Below, one piece after another: positions 1 to 11,299 of a stretch of DNA of 64,000 bases; position 1 is the first letter of the stretch, and every line of letters begins with the position of its first letter. Below the pieces are notes generated by a model. It did not search any database, was not told the origin of the DNA, and saw only the letters and a program-made list of their open reading frames with translations. A program made the position numbers and the translations under genes. The stretch comes from Lathyrus oleraceus (taxonomy: Eukaryota > Streptophyta > Magnoliopsida > Fabales > Fabaceae), in assembly GCF_024323335.1 (NCBI RefSeq), contig NC_066580.1, forward strand, positions 85,979,391 to 86,043,390, given 5' to 3'.

Positions 1-1176
1 CCCGTCGACTCGTCGAACCCTGGTATCCACCTCCCAATCTCGCATCGGCTTTCCACTTTTGAGAATTCCCAGACTCGTCTGGACCTTTTCTGTTCCATCA
101 TCTTGTATTCCAAATCGCTCCGTGCTCGACGGAAACGTACTCCTGGGATTTATACAGAAATTTCAATTTTCCGACCTTGAAGAGTCTTCTTGGTTAATTC
201 CAAAGGTCGTCGGACGTCTCGACGTCTCTCACTGCTTCTCTACCCATCCATTCGTTTCTGGTCAAACTCTGCGGGGAATTTCTACAGACTTCCAAATCTT
301 CTGACTTTGAAGAGTTTTCTTGATTATCATCAAGGATCGTCGTACGCCTCAACGTCACTTCGTCGTTTTTCATTCATTCGTTCCTGAGCGAACTCTCTGG
401 GGATCTGTTACAAAGCTCCCACATCACAACCTGCAAGTGAGTGAAGAATATCCAACAGTTCCTGCAAAACAGATCGTTAGATAAAACCGTGCCCCAGGCG
501 TGTCAAGATTTCAACACTTGGGTCACTCAACCTTCCAAATAAGATTTCAAGCTTTCAACCTTATAAACATGCATTGGAAGGAAACCTGTATGTTTTAAAA
601 TGCAAGATTCTTCATCAAAAATATCTGGATGTTTTTGCAATCAAAGCGGTAATGAAAGACAAAAACAAAATTATTTGACTGAATATGCATTTTATTGATT
701 GGAAAAGTGTGGCTCAAATGAGCAATACAAAAGGAAGCAATTCCTGAAAAGAGGTAACTGCGCTCAAAAGGAAAAATCTATCCTAATGGCAATGTGAAAC
801 CCGTGATCTCATCGAGTTCCAACTCGGTTACACCCCATATGTCCTCAGACTCTCCTTGATTTCTGCCTTCTGAATAAGACGATTCTGACTGATCCCTACA
901 GGGTATTATCCATGATGCTTTAACCAAATCACAAACGACCATGCTAGGCGCAGTTGTTCGTTTCAATCCCTCTTTTGCCTGGACCGTCCTTTCGGGTTTT
1001 CAATCCACCGGGATACCCCTTTTTGCCCAAGTCGCCTTCTCAGGTTTTCGACTTGCCGGGTGTACATTTTTCTTTTATATCCCTAATTTTTGCCCGAACC
1101 TTTCTTTCTGTTTTTGGTTCGCCGGGATGCCCATTTTTGCCTGGACTATTTTGTTCTTTTCGTCCAGCGGGTCAAT
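1..1176 (-). other. 3' UTR of Ogre L (part)
   Basis: This stretch follows the integrase end on the minus strand and matches 60217-61260 in R, which is also 3' UTR. It contains no credible coding frame. It holds the two conserved 28-nt hairpins described separately (980-1007 and 1028-1055). Bases 1-600 contain the repeated phrase gactttgaagagt...cttgatta at about 175-200 and 300-330. The expected hairpin array and tRNA-like repeats would lie further left, outside the window. Confidence 0.75.
980..1055 (-). promoter_or_regulatory. conserved double 28-nt hairpin after pol, copy L
   Basis: Two 28-nt units on the minus strand. Unit 1028-1055 has outer arms CAAGTC and GACTTG (6 perfect pairs) and an inner stem CCT-GAGA-AGG closed by a GNRA tetraloop. 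Unit 980-1007 has outer arms TGGAT and GTCCA, which pair with one G-U, around a CCC-GAAA-GGA core whose innermost pair is lost. The same two units occur in F, R and M. The function is unknown; the base-pair covariation suggests an RNA structure in the transcript. Confidence 0.6.
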
Positions 1177-1500
1177 TTATACGAAGTATTTTTTAACTGC
1201 GTCCGCATTCACAGGGGATGGAAAATCTTCACCATCCATGGTCGTTAACAACAAGGCTCCACCAGAGAAAACCTTCTTGACCACGAATGGACCTTCATAA
1301 TTCGGCGTCCATTTGCCCCTTCGATCGTTTTGAGGAGGAAGGATCCTTTTCAGCACCATATCACCGACATGATATACCCGAGGTCTCACCTTCTTGTCAA
1401 AAGCACGCTTCATCCGTTGCTGGTACAACTGCCCATGACAGATGGCGGCTAGCCTCTTCTCTTCAATCAAGCTCTCTGAGTGAGAAAGGCGTTTGCCCCA
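1177..1500 (-). pseudogene. integrase C-terminal remnant, Ogre L
   Basis: The minus-strand translation gives the Ogre integrase tail, with EEKRLAAICHGQLYQQRMKR near the start and the GKWTPNYEGPFVVKKVFSGG block near the end, followed by VNADAVKKYFV and a stop at 1177. The tail is in one frame and nearly intact. The catalytic core, zinc finger and most of the reverse transcriptase side are deleted upstream: a short piece matching the region after the catalytic Glu is joined to this tail at about 1480-1500. It cannot encode a working integrase. Confidence 0.85.
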
Positions 1501-2215
1501 GTAGACGCACTGAAGATCAACACCCAGGATACCAGTTTCCTACTCAATCACACCGTCGTTGGTGTATTCAAACGTTATCCGGGCAGCACTAACTCATTCA
1601 CCTTATCCTCCCCATCAGACATCAGAATCCGTTCGGATTCAGGGTCAGGCCCCTCCTCCGGGATCGGTTACTCTCAATCTTTCGATTAGAGCACCTCGAG
1701 ATGTCCTCATCAGGGAACTCAAACTTCATCGGTTGATAATCCTCCATGGGTTGCAGAGAGATGTAATCAGACAATACACCCCTTGATTACTTTCTGAGAG
1801 TAGCACAAGTCAGTCAATATTCTTTTGCACTCTCACAACCCGCCCGGTCAATGCTGGATTCTCAAACCCATACTTAATCGGATCCATCTTGGAAATCCAC
1901 AAAGTGGCATGAATCAGCATATACTGTCTCAGTCGGCGAGCAGCCTATGCCAAAGTACATCAAGTTTTCTCGAACAGTGAATGTATTGTTTCACAGTCGG
2001 TAAACTTTTTGCTAAGGTAAATTGCATGCTCTTTTCGACAAGACGCGTCATGCTGACCCAATACACCTCGTAGACCCCTCGAAGGCCGTCAAGTACAGAT
2101 TAACAATTGCTCCTTCCACGGGAGGTATCAGAATCAGAGGTTCCTGCAACTTATTCTTTTATTTTCCAATGCCCCTTGGCAATCATTATTTCACCTGACC
2201 GTTTGATCTTTTTTT
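1501..2215 (-). pseudogene. degraded RNase H region, Ogre L
   Basis: Minus-strand fragments match the region of F from the gypsy RNase H into the second RNase H. Recognisable phrases include the LSKKFTDCET stretch near 1985-2020, the block before the LRQYML phrase near 1920-1950, and the PDED segment near 1700. The fragments lie in different frames with stops and small deletions. The segment coding the acidic residues of the second RNase H is not recoverable. This is decayed coding DNA, not a gene. Confidence 0.7.
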
Positions 2216-2960
2216 TCAACATCTTGAATGGGTTCCCACGTGGCTGTTAGATGAGATGTGAACCATGACAGGTAGTTCAATCTTTCTAAGAAACCACGAA
2301 CCTCTCTTTTTCTTTCTCGGTTCAGGCACCTCTCGTTTTTTTTTTTTTTTTTTTTTTTGCAGGATGAACCTCGATTCCTCCCTTACGATGAACCCCAACA
2401 GCTTACCGGATCGCACTCTGATAGTGCACTTACTTGAATTCAACCTCAGTTTGAATTGTCTCAACCAGTCAACCGACTTGCCCCCAGTCTGCCAGATGCC
2501 CTTCTTCTGTCTGGGACTTTGCTATCATGTCATCAACATATCATTGGATTCCACGATGAATCATATCATGAAACAAAGTCACTCTGATACGTGACATCGA
2601 CATTCTGCTTCTCTAGAGGACAGTCTTCTCTCCATAACAGCCTGTGCACCACGACACCAGTATTCGTCCCTGGCATATCCTGACATGACCAGGTGAAGGT
2701 ATCCACGTGCTCCTTCAACAAGGCTACCATCGTTCCATCCTCGACTCGCCTCTGAAGCGGCTCCAATTTTTCCCTTCCTGACCTCGGCGGTGCTTGGAAT
2801 AACAACCTCAACTCGCTCTGCGTGCGGCTGAATCACCTTCTCCTCTTGTTTTGACAACCTGGCTAATTCCAGCAGATCACAATCTTCTTCGCCTTCTTCT
2901 TTAGCCTGATTGCTCGGATTGTCGAAGTCATATGAGGGGTAACCAAATCATTATCAATGA
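2216..2960 (-). pseudogene. degraded reverse transcriptase region, Ogre L
   Basis: The minus-strand reading starts with YDFDNPSNQAKEEGEED near 2930, parallel to the first residues of F pol. It loses frame in the pre-RT linker, then jumps to the FHDM and DMIAKS blocks near 2500-2580, so the RT fingers and palm up to the YVDD box are deleted or changed. The thumb-side phrase LRLNSSKCTIRVRSGKLLGF is readable near 2400-2460. A homopolymer of 23 T (2336-2358) interrupts the frame. It is non-functional. Confidence 0.8.
2336..2358. repeat. poly(T) tract of 23 bases
   Basis: A pure run of T inside the RT remnant of L, so poly(A) on the sense strand of the element. It replaces the stretch where F encodes the residues after SEKGIEVDPAK. 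It looks like local homopolymer growth in a dead copy; no target duplication was seen to suggest a retroposed insertion. Confidence 0.9.
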
Positions 2961-2984
2961 GATCCGGAGAATTATTTTTGAAGT

Positions 2985-3240
2985 TGGGACGAGACAAATC
3001 AAAAAGAAAAATGAAAACAAACATTGCCATTTTTATTTGTTTTTAACCTGCAAAAATAAATGAAAAACAGGGAACACCGCTTTTTGACTGAAAAACATCC
3101 ATTTATTAATGATGCAGAAAATGCAAATTTATGAACATAAGGTGGCCCTTACAATGAACCATTACGTGTCGGGCAACACATATGGCTTCCATGCATATAA
3201 AACTGAAAACAGAAATTATTACTCTTCAGGATGAGTGACA
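2985..3240 (-). other. intron-like region between gag and pol, Ogre L
   Basis: On the minus strand this non-coding segment matches the F intron. Both carry a phrase like cgtagtggttcattgtagg followed by an A/T-rich stretch and aaaatggcaatgttt. It sits in the same place, just before the YDFDNP start of pol. In L the protease part of gag-pro is missing, so the donor site found in F cannot be assigned here. Its retention shows that L descends from an intron-bearing Ogre. Confidence 0.6.
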
Positions 3241-3302
3241 GTGTTGATCTGTTAAGCCTTCCAGCCTCCTGGTACGCACGATCTTATCCATTAATCAGTC
3301 CC

Positions 3303-4040
3303 CTAGTCACTGTTAGTCTCTCCCCCCACCGTATAGGCGTGATCTGACTTTTCAACAATTGCACCCACCATCGCCTGTCCATGCGCCGACATGGGATTGG
3401 CATCAGCATTCAATGACAATGTAAAATTGAGGGCCTTGGAATCCACCAGGTCTTGGACTACGTGCTTAAAAGCTTTGCAGTCCTCTACACTGTGCCCGGG
3501 AGCACCCGAATGGAATTCACATTTGACATTTTCATCAAAATTGGCTGGCCTTTGATCAGGTCCCATAGGCGCCAAAGTTCTCAACTGTACCAGCCCCATA
3601 TCTTTCAACTTTTTCAATAGGACAGAGTATGTCACAGGCGGCCTGTCAAAATGCCGATCACTCATCCTCCTCCTGACTGGATATCCTGCCCTCTGAGACC
3701 TCTGCTGAAATGGCTGACGCTGCTGTTGCTGTTGTGCAGGCTGATTGTCAGCAGGAATAGTTACCGCAGCGGTGTGCTGGTAGTAACGACCCCTACCGTG
3801 TCCTCTCTGGGCGTACACAGCACTCGATTCATCCTCATCCTTGTGCTGGTCATTACCAAAAGATTTCTTCGGTCCAGACGACGAAGCGTTTCCTTGCATG
3901 TTCCCCATCTTCAGCCAGTCTTCAATCCTCCCCACCTTTTCGACAATCACTTTCTGCCCTAAGGCGAACTCTTGCATGACATTGATCAGCTCTCCCATCT
4001 TCTCTTTCAGTTCGAGGATGTCGGCGTTGGGAGAATCCAT
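3303..4040 (-). CDS. gag-derived ORF lacking the capsid domain, Ogre L (245 aa)
   Basis: An uninterrupted 245-residue frame. Residues 1-45 resemble the coiled-coil-like N-terminus of F gag (MDSPNADILELKEK...). The sequence then jumps to the linker after the capsid (SSSGPKKSF), a Gln-rich stretch QPAQQQQQRQPFQQ near residue 100, the YSVLLKKLKDMG block and the zinc-like motif C-x2-H...GH...C near residues 175-190. It ends shortly after SAHGQAM. Compared with F (1111 aa gag-pro) the whole capsid domain and the protease are missing. The frame is open although the pol beside it is wrecked. It could be chance, recent decay of pol only, or a truncated gag kept by a non-autonomous element. No ribosome-context evidence decides the start; the ATG at 4040 aligns with the F gag start. 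Confidence 0.7.
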   Translation of the reverse strand: MDSPNADILELKEKMGELINVMQEFALGQKVIVEKVGRIEDWLKMGNMQGNASSSGPKKSFGNDQHKDEDESSAVYAQRGHGRGRYYQHTAAVTIPADNQPAQQQQQRQPFQQRSQRAGYPVRRRMSDRHFDRPPVTYSVLLKKLKDMGLVQLRTLAPMGPDQRPANFDENVKCEFHSGAPGHSVEDCKAFKHVVQDLVDSKALNFTLSLNADANPMSAHGQAMVGAIVEKSDHAYTVGGETNSD

Positions 4041-5280
4041 CAGTTAGGGTTTGTTGCCCCCAGCAGGATATCTGAGCAAACAAGCTATGCGCATCGGTCG
4101 ACACCTACAAAACAGCAAAAGGGTTAATACGCATGAATGCAACGTCTATCCATATGAGGGCGCTTCTGTCCTTTGATTCCGGTTTCATCGAGACAGATAA
4201 CATTTTAACATCCACATTCTGAAATTCATGATGTCTCTCAACCAGAATCTCAATCCATAGTACTCCCCATATGACTAGACGTGGGTTTGGTGCAGATGAA
4301 TGCAAAATGAGGATGATGTATGAATGCAATGCACTGTGCCATCCTCCCAGTCATCTGATCTTCTGTTGCACTGAATCTGGTCTCTGAACTGATCATAACC
4401 ATCTGAGGAACAAACAAACACAATTCTGACCCACGGGTTCCGAAATAAACGGAAGACAGATACATCATCATCATCACTGGTCTCTGAGCAGACACACCAT
4501 CACCATCTGAATCGGCCCGGGGAATCCTGAAATAAACGGATCCCCACTGATAAATATCTCGGCCCGGGGAATCCTGAAATAAACGGATCCCCACTGATAA
4601 ATCACGGACAGCACTCCGGCGTCACGGTAAATAAATGACCATGAATCCGACTCATAAATAAGACCCACGGAACAAAAAGTCACCATCTGAGTCACCATCT
4701 GAACATGCATCTGAAAGAATCACCCTCCCCTCACAGGTAAATTCTAAACAGGTCATCCTAAGGCGGACAATAGTCTCGACAATCGGGCAGAGATACTCAA
4801 TGGGTTTGCCCTTTCGGGTGTGCCATTGTAGCTCTCCTGAGATCGTCTAAACCAAAGATCCGGGAAATGATCGGTCACCAGAGTCAACAACTCAGATGGA
4901 GTAACTCAAACAAAGCGGAATATCCACAGAGATGAGCACTACCAAATGAGCCTCGTCCGGCTTGTGGTACATCACGCCGCCAGGCACATGTTGACTTAAC
5001 ATGAAAGAGGCAACGTGAGACCACACTAGTCCTAGGTGTATACTCGGGCCTGGGTTTTAGCCCCACTCAGAACACCCACCCCAAACAGAGGAACCACCTG
5101 CATAGAGGACGGCAACAACATGATAGTATGATGCATGCAGACATTAATGCAAATATAGATACACACTGGTTAGAATAATAAATGCAATAAATAACACACA
5201 ATAAGCAACCCAAACCAATCCTAAAACGCTAGGAAGGACTCGCTTAGGGAAGAAGGACCAGCACAGGTCAACATCGAAAG
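4041..5280 (-). other. leader (5' UTR) of Ogre L
   Basis: Sequence between the primer-binding site and the gag-like ORF. In F this interval also holds ORF1; here none is visible and the interval is only about 1.24 kb, so ORF1 was lost. Short frames exist but show no Ogre similarity. A 47-bp direct repeat lies at 4513-4606. Nothing else is recognised. Confidence 0.65.
4513..4606. repeat. 47-bp tandem duplication
   Basis: Two nearly identical 47-bp copies begin at 4513 and 4560. Each contains cggcccggggaatcctgaaa, and each ends with a ggatccccactgataaat phrase. They sit in the leader of L. Confidence 0.9.
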
Positions 5281-5298
5281 TCCCCAGCAGAGTCGCCA
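5281..5298 (-). promoter_or_regulatory. primer-binding site of Ogre L
   Basis: On the minus strand TGGCGACTCTGCTGGGGA begins two bases after the LTR end (ATGCGACA, position 5301). A TGG start right after the 5' LTR is the usual mark of a tRNA primer site. For Ogre elements a tRNA-Arg primer has been reported; I did not check the tRNA itself. Confidence 0.85.
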
Positions 5299-5710
5299 GC
5301 TGTCGCATCCTGCGAAAAATCAACCGGCAAGCTAAAAATAAAAACACACAGAGCCGCCACTAAACGTTATTTATCCCAAGATAGGGAAAGGAAACGCTCA
5401 GAGAAACCTGGAAAGAAATGGTCTCGCGACCAGAGAGAAAAGGTTCGGGAGTCGGTTACGCGAGGGGAAGGTATTAGCACCCCTCACGTCCTAGGTACTC
5501 CTAGGGATCCACGTCCTAGAATAAAGAAAAGGTTGCTAAACATCACACACACACACGGGGAACGCATGTGGGGTTAGGAGGAACGAGCTCGATAAGGCAT
5601 CGCACCTTATGCCTACATATCTTGTCTGGAACAAGAATCAGAGCCTCTGTAGTTCGGCTTGCGCACGCCAAACAACACAAAACATACAAACAAGCAAGGG
5701 TGGCAAACAT

Positions 5711-6055
5711 GGAGCCCGACAACCAATTGATGGAATTACGTCGGCATCCGAACCAAAACACACTCAAAGCGGCAAACAGGGAGCCCGACAGCCACTTACT
5801 GGACTTACGTCGGCATCCGAGCCAAAACACAATCAGAAGGACAAACGTGGAGCCCGACAGCCACTTACTGGACTTACGTCGGCATCCGAGCCAAAACACA
5901 ATCAGAAGGGCAAACGTGGAGCCCGACAGCCACTTACTGGACTTACGTCGGCATCCGAGCCAAAACACAATCAGAAGGGCAAACGTGGAGCCCGACAGCC
6001 AATCACTGGGCTTACGTCGGCATCCGAACCCAAAACATATAATCAGATAACAAGT
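5711..6055. repeat. 69-bp tandem array in LTR L (5 units)
   Basis: The phrase ggagcccgac recurs at 5711, 5780, 5849, 5918 and 5987, exactly 69 bp apart, with a sixth partial unit fading out. Because 69 is a multiple of three, the array reads as a 23-residue repeat in several frames, which explains long but false ORFs on both strands. The same unit occurs about twice in the F 3' LTR and about four times in the solo LTR. Confidence 0.95.
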
Positions 6056-7915
6056 AAATACAAACAAACACACGCAAAAAAGAAAAAGGCGCCCGGAGTG
6101 GTCTCGTACGACCACCTGCCTACATACCTTGTCTGGAACAAGGATCAGGGCGATGTAGTTCCCCTGAAAGGGACTAAATTGCTAACCAGAAACCGAGGGG
6201 AAAAACACGACACTAGGGAGCTGAGACTCGAGCCTAATGTTGTCATGCATCGTTAACCCTAAGTTCTGTTTTCTATCCTACTTGCATAAACAAGCCTATC
6301 CTAACCAGGAAAGAAGCTAGCACACAAGCATACAATCATATCATACATCAAATGAGAACAGGCATCTCAAACAAGCATGTCAATCAGATATCCACATATC
6401 ACACACTATAGCCGAACAAGGGGGCTCAATCAATGGGGTTTGACTGCCTAAGCAAGTCGTCTGTACAGGCTGGTTTTGCTCTTAACCTTGCCATTACGAG
6501 GCTAAGGTGAAGCAGATGAAAGGATGAAGTGAGGATCAGACCTCACAGCTCTTATCCCTAACCAGGGAGAGCTGACAAATGAGCATGGGTCCAGAATAGG
6601 GGAACCCTCCTATACTCAGTGACTCTGACACAATGTGCACTGCACAGGATCTTGGGTTAGGATCTCAATGCTTCAACCATGTAATGGGAGCAAGGAGAAG
6701 ACTCAACTGAATAGTGGGGGGTAGGCTGCATACCCCTACCTTCCACCAATTGCCTTATTTAAAGGACTTTCACCTGCTTGGGCTTAAAAATAAACAACCA
6801 CAATCATTGCCTCTTAAGGAGGACTTCAGACATTTATTTGCCCGGCCCGGTAACAGCCGAGTCTCCAGACTACATGAAGTCAAGAGGACCTACCTCAATG
6901 CAAGTTGCTTAAGCAACGCAAAGCAAAAGTTCACAAGGAACTGAGCAACTAAAAGTACCTGGAAACAGTCAAACACAGTTAGTACTCAGACAGACAAAAC
7001 CAAACAGCAAGTGTTCAATCAATCAAACTATACAAAGCAATGCACAATAAAGCAAGCTCAAAGCTTAAGCCTAAGCTTCATCACCTACAAAACAATGTTA
7101 TGTTAGTGTACAAACATCAACAACATCAATTAAAATTGATTTGAATCATTCTCCATGTGCATTATGCCTTTGATCCTGAAAAATCAAGCAAACATTAGCA
7201 ACTAGACCACTAGGCTAAGCCTAGGGTCCAAAACAAGAAAAAATCCTTAAACAGCAAGGCATTCACAAACCAATCTCAAATTAATGTCAAACAAGAGCAA
7301 ACATCATTGGTCTCATGTTTATATCATTCATTATGCTCATGCTATGCACAAAATAAGGCAAATTGGCTCAAATGAAGCACCAAACATGCAAACAGAACTA
7401 TTGCATTCAAATCCATATCAAAACAAATCCAAAAAATCTCAAATAAATTACACCTAAACAGGGGATCACCAAGGTCTACCATGTCAAATTTGAGCTCATT
7501 TGGGCAAATGGAACCATGTCAATGAAAATCAACAAAAACAGTCACAATTTCATGCTCCAAATCACATCATCAATGCATACATCCACTTCAAAAATTCATA
7601 ACTCAATGAAAACAATAAAGAAATGGATGAGACCAAAACAGGGATGTCACATTATGTGTCTACAACATTCATACCAAATTTCATGACCATACAATACCAT
7701 ATGAAGATTTCACAATCAATATACCAACATGTAACATATGAGCTTGCAAATTTAATCACCAGAAATGAAAATTCACAATCAATTAGAAAATGCAGTGTAA
7801 AATTCCACAAAAATTCATACAACATCTAAACATGTTAACAATTCACCATGCAAAATTTCATATTATTTCAACAAGTATAGGTCCATCAATTAAATTCAAC
7901 AAGTTGACATCAAGA

Positions 7916-7938
7916 GGTGTGACACAAATTGTCACACC
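7916..7938 (-). promoter_or_regulatory. conserved LTR stem-loop, copy L
   Basis: Arms GGTGTGACA and TGTCACACC (9 perfect pairs) around a 5-base loop that reads ATTTG on the sense strand. The same hairpin occurs in the F, solo and R LTRs about 1.2-1.4 kb after the putative TATA box. Role unknown. Confidence 0.6.
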
Positions 7939-9082
7939 TAAGTTCCAGAATTTGCTGCTCAATGACCAGGTATCAAATATGCATGAAATTTACATGGAAA
8001 TGAGCATGAATCAGTCAAGAATCATCACAAAAATTTTCAAGAATTTATTTAACACTATGAGTATTTCATGAACAAATTGGTAAAGTGTAGCAAAAATGAA
8101 CACATGTGAGAAAACCCTAAGTCAAATGATTTTTCTACCAAGCACAACTTTGGCCAATAGGTCAAAAATCATCTACACAAGTCAACAAAGTCAAGGAAAA
8201 AATCTCCACAATTTTCTGATTTTTCTACTATTTTTTATGTATTTTTTAAGGTGTTAACAATTTTTTAGAATTAAACAAAATTAATTAAAATTGTACAGTG
8301 GCATTTTTGTAATTAGTGATGGCGCGGGAGGGAAACACTAAATTTGAACTTTCAAACAGGATTTTGGATCTAGCAAGCTTTAGCGCAGAAACTATCGTCT
8401 CCTTCCCTAACCATTCCAGAATTCGAAGAACACGAAATTTTCACTAAAATGAGCAAGTCTATAGTCATTCGAATCGTCTCAACATGAGGAACACGAATAT
8501 CAACTCAATTTCTTCCAACTCTTCCTAAATTCCATGGATCGAGCAAGTTAGGGTTTATGTTCGTAACTTCAAACTTAGATTTCTCACGCTACAGTCCTCT
8601 ATTCCTAAAACCATGAGCATCATCACACTCTACGTAGCAAGCTCTATAAAACGCATATAACCAACAAGCTTTTCGTGAGATTCGATTTTCACTCACCTGG
8701 AAATTGCAGCGCCGAAATTGTTGTTCTTGAGACTCTATTTCCACAAACAGATGAACAAGGATGATAATGAAGATGTTTGATGCGCTTACTTCAAGTCCAG
8801 GTAGCTTCTAGCGTCCGAATTCGAGTTTCACCATTGATGATGCACTTTTGGACAGCCGCGATTACAAACCTTTTCCTTCCAAACTTCCAAAACAGATTGA
8901 GATATTGATGAGAGGAGATGAATGCAAAAAGAATCTCGAAAATTGGTTGAGATTTGATGAAGTTTGATGAAGTTTTGTGTTTATGGTGTTCTTGAGATTT
9001 TGAGAGAAAACTTGAGAATTTGGAAAGTTTGAGATCCAATCTTGGTAAAAGTGATTTTTTGTTATGATTAACAGATGATTAT

Positions 9083-9096
9083 GATTATATATGGTA
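9083..9096 (-). promoter_or_regulatory. putative TATA box of LTR L
   Basis: The minus strand reads CCATATATAATCA about 1.4 kb from the LTR start, a plausible core promoter position for an Ogre LTR. Only the motif and its relative position support it. Confidence 0.4.
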
Positions 9097-10497
9097 GCTT
9101 AATCCATGCTTAAGTGTGTGATTAACCAAATTAGCATTGTTAGTGTAATTGGTTATTTCAAGTGAGGGGTAAAAATGGAATTTCACCATGACAGCTCATG
9201 CCACCTGTTTTGACAGCACATACACCTTCCAATCATCATATGTGAGCTGTAGAAACTTGCCTCATGCTCATTGGATGTGTAAATCTCAAAATCACCATGT
9301 GGATGCATTTGTCCATTTTTAACCATTCCACTTTTCAAGCCAAATCCCAATTTACAAGGCCTATGCATGAAATGATGATTCCAACACACTCCAAATGCCA
9401 TTTATGAGGTGTAGAAAAAAGTCCCATCTCAAAATTCCAATTATTTTGAGAGTTGGACAATTTTGCCCCTGGTCCAATTCAGCTGTCCAGTTGAAAAGTG
9501 ACTTTTTGCCTTGGCCACTTTTGGGAAAATCCAATTATGCACCCTCAAAGTACATGTCAAATGGAGTTTGTGCATATAAATAACTTGCAATTTGGACAAA
9601 GTATGTGGCAATTATGGCCTCCTGATTACAGGTCATTTTTGAATTTCACTGAGCCCTAATTTTCAAACCATACATGGGATTTTCAAGTTCTTGGACTTTT
9701 TGGAAAGGTGAGAACAAGATCTACAACTTTCATGTTGAACAATTTTTCATTTGAAGCTTCCTTGGACACGTGGCTTTGAGGTCCAAAACTTTCCATTTTT
9801 GGAAACTTCAGTTACAAGTCACTTGCTATTTTTGGCAGTTTTTGTCCTGACTTGATTTTTCCATTTTTAAGCTTTGAGATGTCAAACAACACTTGTTCCC
9901 ACATGAATGAAGTGTCTTCAACTCATTTCCACCTCCAAATCCATCAGATCATGTACAGTTGACCACAGTTGACTTTTCATCTGATAGATGAATTTGGCAA
10001 TGCATAGATCAATCTGAGCCCCAATCTCCAACTGAAATGGCTCAAGGGTAAAACCCTAGCCTCAATTAACTCAATATAATCAAAGAATGAACCCCACATC
10101 CTTCATAAGCCCCATCTCCTGACTATGCCCTGATTGGCCCAATGCAACTGATTAGGGTTGACCAGTGGTCAAAACCCTAATCTCAAGGAATCTTCCTCAA
10201 TCTTCTGATGACATCCAATCATGATGATGATGATGTATCACTTCAATCAAGATGAAGACCAATATCCTTGGAGAATCATAAAACCCTAATTCACAGCCCA
10301 ATCCTCAGATGGCCCATGATCAGTCAATAAACCCTAGGCTTGCACTTGGACTCTCCATCTTCTGATCAAGACTTGGGAGAATGGCTTGCACAATGTAACC
10401 ACATGCTATGCAATATGAAATGCCTAATGACCTAAAAATGTAATGCAATATGTTAAGCTTAGTCCCAAGAGAGGAGGGCAAATTTTGAGGTGTTACA

Positions 10498-11299
10498 GGG
10501 ACATAGAGAAGTTGACCTATGCTGGTCCATCTTCCCTGAGCGAGTCTCTCCTAGCGCTCTCTAGGATTAGGGTTTTGGTTGCCATTGCTGTGTGTATTAT
10601 ATTGCATTCATTATTTGTTCATTTCATTTATTGATTGCATTGATTGTGTGCATTGATGTTTGCATTCATATTCATCATTTGTTGTTGCCTGGCTGGTTGT
10701 CTGCTTTTCTGTGTGGGGTGGGTGTCAGTTGAGGTAAAAGGTCCAATACCCAGACCATGAGTGAAATCTAGGATGATTAGGAATAGAGTGATTCATGGGA
10801 AGCGGGTGGTATTGCGCCACTTAGCGGAACATTGACATCACGAGCAGTTCAGACCCTGGTGGGATGCTGTCGTTACATACTTCGGGTGTGTATATGATGG
10901 TATTCTGCGAAAGGTTATTTATGCTGCGTTTCTCTCAGCTTTACCCTGGCCTAGACTACACCCGTGAGTGGGGAAGGGTCGATCATTATTACAGGTACTG
11001 TTGGTGACTTGGTTCTGTTGGTGACTCTAGTTCAGACAACAGTGTTCAGTTGACCTTAAGTTGGATTTGGGTTCCGAGTTTTGACTGAAGCTTCGACCTA
11101 GTGATCAGAGTTTGCACAACCAGCCAGTCCAGTCTGCATCATTTGCATCATAGCATATTTATTTTTCAAAAGAAACGCAATGAAAAAAAAAATCAAAAAA
11201 ATCAAGAAAAAAAAGAGAAAAAAAAGTAAAGAAAAAAAAACTAATCTCTGCATGCATATCATTTCTCAGGTACATTCCAGAGCTTGTCTACTAATAGAG
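10498..11299 (+). other. leader of Ogre F before ORF1
   Basis: Non-coding stretch between the L insertion point and ORF1. It ends in an A-rich low-complexity run (about 11170-11240) that translates into a Lys-rich tail fused in frame to ORF1, which I treat as non-coding. The primer-binding site of F is not here and must lie beyond the inserted L. Confidence 0.7.

Larger units (their letters stand above)
1..10497 (-). mobile_element. Ogre-type Ty3/gypsy retrotransposon L (5' LTR and degraded interior; 3' end outside window)
   Basis: Read on the minus strand this is 5' LTR (10497 to 5301), primer-binding site, leader, gag-like ORF, intron-like stretch, RT, RNase H and integrase remnants, then 3' UTR running off the left edge. 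The order and the match of each fragment to element F identify it as Ogre/Tat lineage. No ORF1 is found between the primer-binding site and gag, the gag capsid region and protease are missing, and pol is broken by frameshifts and large deletions. The LTR edge at 10497 directly abuts the leader of F, so L inserted into F; the five bases gggac at 10498-10502 would be the expected target duplication, but the partner is off-window. Bases 1-1700 closely match 60217-61700 of element R, so L and R belong to one subfamily. Confidence 0.88.
5301..10497 (-). repeat. 5' LTR of Ogre L (5197 bp)
   Basis: On the minus strand it starts TGTAACACCTC at 10497 and ends ATGCGACA at 5301, followed by the primer-binding site. 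The ends match those of the other Ogre LTRs here (starts TGTAGCACCTC or similar; ends ATGCGACA at 28433 and 49786). It carries a TATA-like element, a conserved stem-loop and a 69-bp tandem array near its end. The short open frames inside it are not genes. Confidence 0.93.

Noticed and set aside
5543..6115. Long open frames on both strands with a 23-residue repeat
   Set aside because: They are produced by the 69-bp tandem array inside the LTR of L; 69 is a multiple of three, so several frames stay open.
9560..9580. TATA-like gcatataaataac on the plus strand in LTR L
   Set aside because: It is antisense to the element and not kept in the other LTRs; the minus-strand motif at 9083-9096 fits the LTR orientation better.
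11180..11299. Lys-rich N-terminal extension of ORF1
   Set aside because: A low-complexity A-rich leader that happens to be in frame; the ATG at 11300 gives a normal protein start.
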